A program made the position numbers and the translations under genes. The notes beneath the pieces are model-generated. The model made no database searches. It was given only the letters and a program-made list of their open reading frames with translations, and was not told the DNA's origin. This document shows, piece after piece, positions 59,151 to 64,000 of a stretch of DNA of 64,000 nt (position 1 is its first letter; each line of letters starts with the position of its first letter). Origin of the DNA: Saturnia japonica. Its lineage: Eukaryota > Arthropoda > Insecta > Lepidoptera > Saturniidae. The stretch lies in assembly GCA_033032175.1 (NCBI GenBank), contig CM065318.1:2542001-2606000 (forward strand). Direction: 5' to 3'.

Positions 59151-59734
59151 TCTCGATAAGGATAACACTGAAAGTGTTATTATATTATTTCCTAACAATT
59201 CCACAACATAATTGTATTACATCCAAAGGTATAGTATAAAATCATAATTGATGTTTCGACACGAGCAAAACATATGTAGTAACAACTCATTAGCAGAACT
59301 TAATAAGCACTTAAATGCAATTTATTTCACTTTTTTGGTTTAATTACAAACTGTATAACAACGCAATAATTTGTATTCAATTGAATTTTTTATTAATATT
59401 TCATCCGAGGAACTCGAGACGCATGGCCTTTAGGATAAATTGAAAATGATTTGTAGAGTAGGATTTATAGATAAACTGATATATGTTAATTATATGTACC
59501 TAGTACGTACGGCTAAATTAATAATCTAGGCCACCTTGTAGCAAGATGTTTACGTTGATTATATAATTGTAAATTGTGTATATACTCCTATAATAATATT
59601 CTTTAAAATCCCCACTCCTTTCCAAAGGTTGAAAGTAGATACAGAATTTATGGGAAGGTTACAATTTATAGGTTTTAGCGTTTGGTTTCAATCTTACTTG
59701 ATGTGGCCCAAAATGGTGTCATGTTATGTGGAGT

Positions 59735-59885
59735 ATCTGGGTCTCAAGTGCAGCTGCCGGAACACAGCTATAGGTGCTTGGCGACAGATTTTCAACTTCA
59801 GGGTGACGCCTAGCTAGGCGGTCATTAAAAACTGCCTTACCACCGTGCTATGGTTTTATCTCAGTTGTTTTCCTTCACAGAAAAT
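59735..59885. repeat. Dispersed repeat family E, copy 2
   Basis: GCCGGAACACAGCTATAGG, GGCGACAGATTTTCAACTTC, GCCTTACCACCGTGCTATGG and TTGTTTTCCTTCACAG match 3245-3385. Confidence 0.6.
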
Positions 59886-59889
59886 TCAC

Positions 59890-61570
59890 TCTCATTCTAG
59901 AGATTTTAATTCATGTCGATCGACGCGGTGGCCATACAGGCCTACAGGCGTACAATTTCTTCACTATCAGATGTTTGCGGTAATAATCCGATATTTGGTA
60001 TAATTTCACGGGCATTGTTTCCAGAACTCAACGTCTATGTGCATCTATTTTGCATAATGGTGGCTGACTTCAAGCGTGCGAACCCAGTTCTTCCAGGAAG
60101 TCCACCAGTTGCCTGATGTTATCAAAAACCTTTGAAAGAATACTCGGTGTAACGATCGATCAACGTGATGACCGCACGTAATACCACTAAGTCATCATTG
60201 ATTTTTATCATAACATTTGATTTGGGGAACGTATACACATGGCTACAAGAACCAAGGCATCTTTTTTATAACCTTCAGCTCTTACATGTTCCAATAATTC
60301 ATTTAACGTGGGCCGTTTCAAAAATTTTTAGTGAAATGAAAAATAGTTACAATATGAATAAACAAAAGAAGAGTGACTTATAATCTTTATAAATATTTAA
60401 ATAAATAACCATTCATAGATGACCGATGATTTTCAACAAAGAGATTTGTATTGAAATTCGATATCAATTAAAAATAGTTTTAAGAAAGAAGAGATTGTAT
60501 TTAATCTGTGGCTAACAATTTTCGGAACAATCTAGGTACTTCATAGATCATTCATATACGGGTAGATAGAAACCATTTGGCACCACGTTTCTATATATTT
60601 GCCTGCCTCTACTTTCGTGCATCATCGCAATATATTTTCTTATTTCATCTTTCTGTCAATAATTTCGTTCAAACTAACCAACCCTAGCTTGAAATATAAT
60701 TTTGGTGGCATTCTTTTCCAGACCTACCGCTCTACCGTTTTTATTTCTCATCAATCTGATGACATAACTCTAGTGCTAATGTCTTTTCAAAACAATTAAT
60801 TAATCCTTGTTGAAGTAAATGTGCACAATATTGCAGGTAACTTTAAACTGTTATGTAGTTCTTTGTTTAAGTAATTATTTGAATAATAGCATCGTAGAGC
60901 ATCAGCTAGTGTGTTCCTAAACCATTGTTCCTCCCACACGCGTGTCAAGGATAGTTGGTGAATCATTACGTATACATTTATTTGTTGGGATGGATAATAT
61001 CATATTCGACTACTACGCATAGTCATGAATCAATTTAAATATTTAATTTTAATTAAATATGAAATTACATATTTCAATCCGGAATTGAGAAATACATATC
61101 TTGTGGTAGATAGTTAAGAAGACATTAGGTTTGGCACTCCGATAACAAAATATATTTAATACAAGTTTTTAGGAAATAGAGATATGTTTTGTTTAATATT
61201 TGCTGCGTGTTAGGACATGACACTTATGAAATGAATTATAGACACCGCCATAATGAAATGCTTAGGTATATCGCGTTTCGGGATCTGCCAGTGTATATCC
61301 AGTAAACAAGCGAGGTAGTGGGGTATCTGTACACGACTGGGAAGCGTGTCTGAGTTGGTCTCTTAAGACCATGCTACTAAATCTGCAGAGCTTAATCATT
61401 TTCATTTTTTCTTCTTGTCATTTCTCTGTAAGTCATTTGCGCAATCATTGCAAATTGCAATACATAATTACAGACATTAGTACCTAAATATAGGTAGGAT
61501 GCATTTCTTGTAAAGCCTTGTAATTTGAAAACTAAACGTATGTATTTAAACTCCATTTTAAATATAAATA
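59890..61570. other. Gene-free stretch
   Basis: No supportable gene. Short frames (59913-60116, 60165-60383, 60599-60799) have no recognisable motifs. Confidence 0.45.
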
Positions 61571-61574
61571 TCTG

Positions 61575-61755
61575 TGCGACCGAGCTACGCTCGGTGTCTT
61601 ATAATAAAAAAATAAAAAACCTATTTAGGTAGAATTGGAATGTAAAACATTATCTAATTGCAAAGTTTCGTCGAAATCGTTGGGACCGTTTCCAAAAATC
61701 CGATTAAATATAAATATATATAATACAAGAATTGCTCACTTAATATAATAAGATA
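61575..61755 (+). repeat. Dispersed repeat family I, copy 2
   Basis: GCGACCGAGCTACGCTCGG, TTGGAATGTAAAACATTATC, GCAAAGTTTCGTCG and AAGAATTGCTCACTTAATA match 43628-43790. Confidence 0.72.
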
Positions 61756-61759
61756 TGGC

Positions 61760-62325
61760 GAATGTAATATTTTCTTCTTAATATAAAATAAATTTATGAG
61801 ATATTATTTATCATTAAACATATGAAATACTGACATAAATAAATATTATTAATATTGATATTACGTATGATATAGGATTCATAATAAATACAAATTGACT
61901 GATTTAGTGTACATTTTTATATATAGTTTCATTGGTCATTTAATTAAAAAAATAAAATTTGTTTTTAAGCGTGTCTGTTTGATTGTTATTTTTTAATTCA
62001 GATTCCATTCAATTAGTTAAATTATGTCAATTGAGTTACACTTAAAATTAGCGATAGGTATTTTAATTTTGTTTAACGTTTTTTTACTATTAGCAAACTC
62101 TTTCACTACGGATTGTAATGAAACGAAAATATGAAAAGATAAGCCTATGGATTTTGTGGTGCTTAAAGCGCGACAATTGTCAAAATAGTCGTGGTCGACA
62201 GTGGTTTGTCGTGAGTACTGTTGAAACTAGAATTCATTAAATTAACATTATATTGTACATCTATCGCATTAAACAGGATTCTACGCGTGTGTACAAAATA
62301 TAACTGAAGAAATCATATACGATGC
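61760..62325. other. Gene-free AT-rich stretch
   Basis: Nothing recognised between family I and the LINE fragment at 62330. Confidence 0.4.
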
Positions 62326-62329
62326 CCAA

Positions 62330-62440
62330 GAGTTCTCGATAGGCGGCCACGTATCGGAATATGTAGTGTGGGCACGTACAAGGCAAGGTGGGCAAACGAC
62401 CTGGTAAAGATTGCGATTTTCCGCTGAGATGAAAATGATA
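62330..62440 (+). mobile_element. LINE ORF C-terminal fragment (plus strand)
   Basis: One frame reads GTYKARWANDLVKIA, a decayed form of the GRPxxRWxDDIVKIAG motif near the C-terminus of RTE-type LINE proteins. Neighbouring codons are broken by stops. Very short. Confidence 0.4.
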
Positions 62441-62944
62441 ACACTAATCTAAAATATAGCTGTCTCACACATAATTATACAATCAGTTAGTCTATTTTCT
62501 TCTCTGTCTTCAGTTGCTTCGGTTGGTAATATATATATGTCTCTATCGTTATAATGGCTGAGTACACGTAAGTTCAAATGAAAAGTGATTGAAAATAACT
62601 AATTATTTATCTATAGAGATTTTTCGCAAAAACAAAAAGCTAAGGTTGCCTTTATGTTACGTATCATAGATTTAGACGAAATCTACTAATTTGCGTAATA
62701 TTATTATGTTAATTTTCTTTGTTATACAAGTTACAGCCAAGTACAGTACACATAACTACAGTTCAAGACGTCTATTAAACTTTAAAAGAAATTTAATAAA
62801 CTTCAAAACTTTAATAAAGATTTAGCTAGGTCGATACAATCTGTTAGCGCATATAGAAATGGTCTCGTATCCCTGTCTCGTTCTAACACAAGCTTTCTAA
62901 TACTTTCTTTTTCAAATGCCGATCTTTATATACTAGCGATAGCC

Positions 62945-63170
62945 TTAAGTTCGAATTACGATCAGCGACTTTTGGGGGGTCTAAGTTCAATGGCATTGGT
63001 CAGGTTAGGATTCGCAGTATTAATTTATTTAATTTAATATATTAGTAAGAGATATTATAGATAAATTTTAGCTTTCTGCACTCCTTCTCCATATAAACTT
63101 TAACCATGCCAAATCTCACAGCCTTCCGTGCACGCAATACGCTTAAAAAAGTTTGAAAGCTTCACGTATT
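62945..63170 (-). repeat. Dispersed repeat family C, copy 3
   Basis: TCAGCGACTTTTGGGGGGTC, CTAAGTTCAATGGCATTGG, CTGCACTCCTTCTCCATAT and CATGCCAAATCTCACAGCC form the reverse complement of the copies at 43803 and 48236. Confidence 0.75.
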
Positions 63171-63179
63171 AATATATAA

Positions 63180-63660
63180 TAGATATTAAATCTAATATGA
63201 TATCAACATAGTATCTTTAAAGTAACTTATAAGATTGGCGATCTATCTATCTATCGATAAATGCCATCATCAATGCATGTGATCTACGCAACCTGTCAAC
63301 TTTCGTATGTTAACAATATTAAATCACGCTACAATATAATAATTACCAAGGCAGATATAATCTCCGTATTAATCATACAGATGCATCTGTCTGTCTGTCT
63401 GTTAACGTAATGGAAGGTGTCTTACAAGGTAACGCAAGTTATTAATATTAACATTATTATTAATATTATCTGTCTGTTAGGTGCCTACAGCTTCTATGAC
63501 GTAAACATGGTTTTATAGTTCCGCGAGAATCACATTAAAAGTACTTGAATTAAAAGTGGAGTCTCTAATTTTTTTAAATGTCATTTCTTCTTAGCCTCTA
63601 TTGAAAAGCGTAATAATTAAAGTAACGTGTATTTTATGAAACAAACACAGAAAATTCATC
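63180..63660. other. Gene-free stretch with short simple repeats
   Basis: (ATCT)n-like GATCTATCTATCTATCGATA at 63240, TCTGTCTGTCTGT at 63388 and ATTATTAATATTA around 63440. No gene seen. Confidence 0.5.
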
Positions 63661-63664
63661 ATTT

Positions 63665-63850
63665 TATTTTATACGACAAACACTGGCAATGCACCCGTGT
63701 TGACAATTTTTTATACTTTGTGTAAAACTATCGCCATTTTTATGAGGAATAAATTATTTTTTCAAATTATATTATAGCCTATGTTACTCGATGATACTAT
63801 AGCTTTATATTGGTGAAAGAATTTTTAAAATCGGTCCAGTAGTTATTTAG
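63665..63850 (+). repeat. Dispersed repeat family H, copy 2
   Basis: ATACGACAAACACTGGCAAT, GCACCCGTGTTGACAATTTT, TACTTTGTGTAAAACTATCG and TATGAGGAATAAATTATTTT, the counterpart of 57285-57440. The remaining bases to 64000 show nothing. Confidence 0.7.
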
Positions 63851-64000
63851 TATAACCATTACAAAAAAAAAATATTTTTTAAAATAATAATACATAATAT
63901 ATAGCCAAAGGATCTTCGTTCCTACTGGTTGTCCAACGATACCTCTCGATTTTTTTTAAACAAGCCACTATAGATCCCGATCATGACCTTCGACTATAGT

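Overview
The window is AT-rich, intron-bearing animal DNA crowded with transposon relics. I read it as part of a chromosome of a moth or butterfly (Lepidoptera). The evidence is two genes for RR-1 (Rebers-Riddiford) cuticle proteins with the usual tiny first exon (ATG AAA TTG), a divergent intronless ionotropic receptor, BEL/Pao, R1-clade and mariner elements, and short repeat families of a kind I know from lepidopteran genomes. The species cannot be named from this sequence. There are no bacterial operons, CRISPR arrays or rRNA genes, and I saw no convincing tRNA gene.

Layout. Positions 1-1488 are a 139-bp satellite that runs off the left edge. 1.5-9.5 kb is gene-free and holds LINE ends and short repeats. 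9555-12822 (minus strand) is cuticle gene 1, four exons, complete; its second intron is mostly a minisatellite of 32 copies of 25 bp. 17206-22720 is a young BEL/Pao LTR element (minus), flanked by a 5-bp target duplication but disabled by a large in-frame pol deletion and a frameshift. 23592-25431 (plus) is an ionotropic-receptor gene with one frame break. 27.8-29.8 kb is a decayed LINE with an RNase H domain (minus). 29421-43293 is a tandem segmental duplication, 6876 and 6993 bp, nearly identical, joined at a shared GGTG.

Cuticle gene 2 (minus) starts at 51687. Its first three exons are at 51.7, 49.3 and 47.3 kb. Its terminal exon lies inside the segmental duplication, so it exists twice, at 39092-39207 and 32216-32331, each with intact splice acceptor, reading frame, stop and poly(A) signal. 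The two versions differ by one amino acid. The ~8 kb intron before the nearer terminal exon contains a 5'-truncated R1-clade LINE. The second intron holds a SINE and a hAT-type miniature element with perfect ends and an 8-bp target duplication. From 52 to 64 kb I see no host gene: a dead mariner, LINE ends, a tRNA-like SINE head, and many copies of at least eight short repeat families that recur across the window.

Function. The two cuticle proteins are secreted chitin-binding structural proteins. They are co-oriented paralogues with the same intron phases and a matching start to the last exon. The receptor between them lies on the opposite strand and is unrelated in role. The most interesting item is the duplicated terminal exon. 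I found no sign of a new defence or enzyme system.
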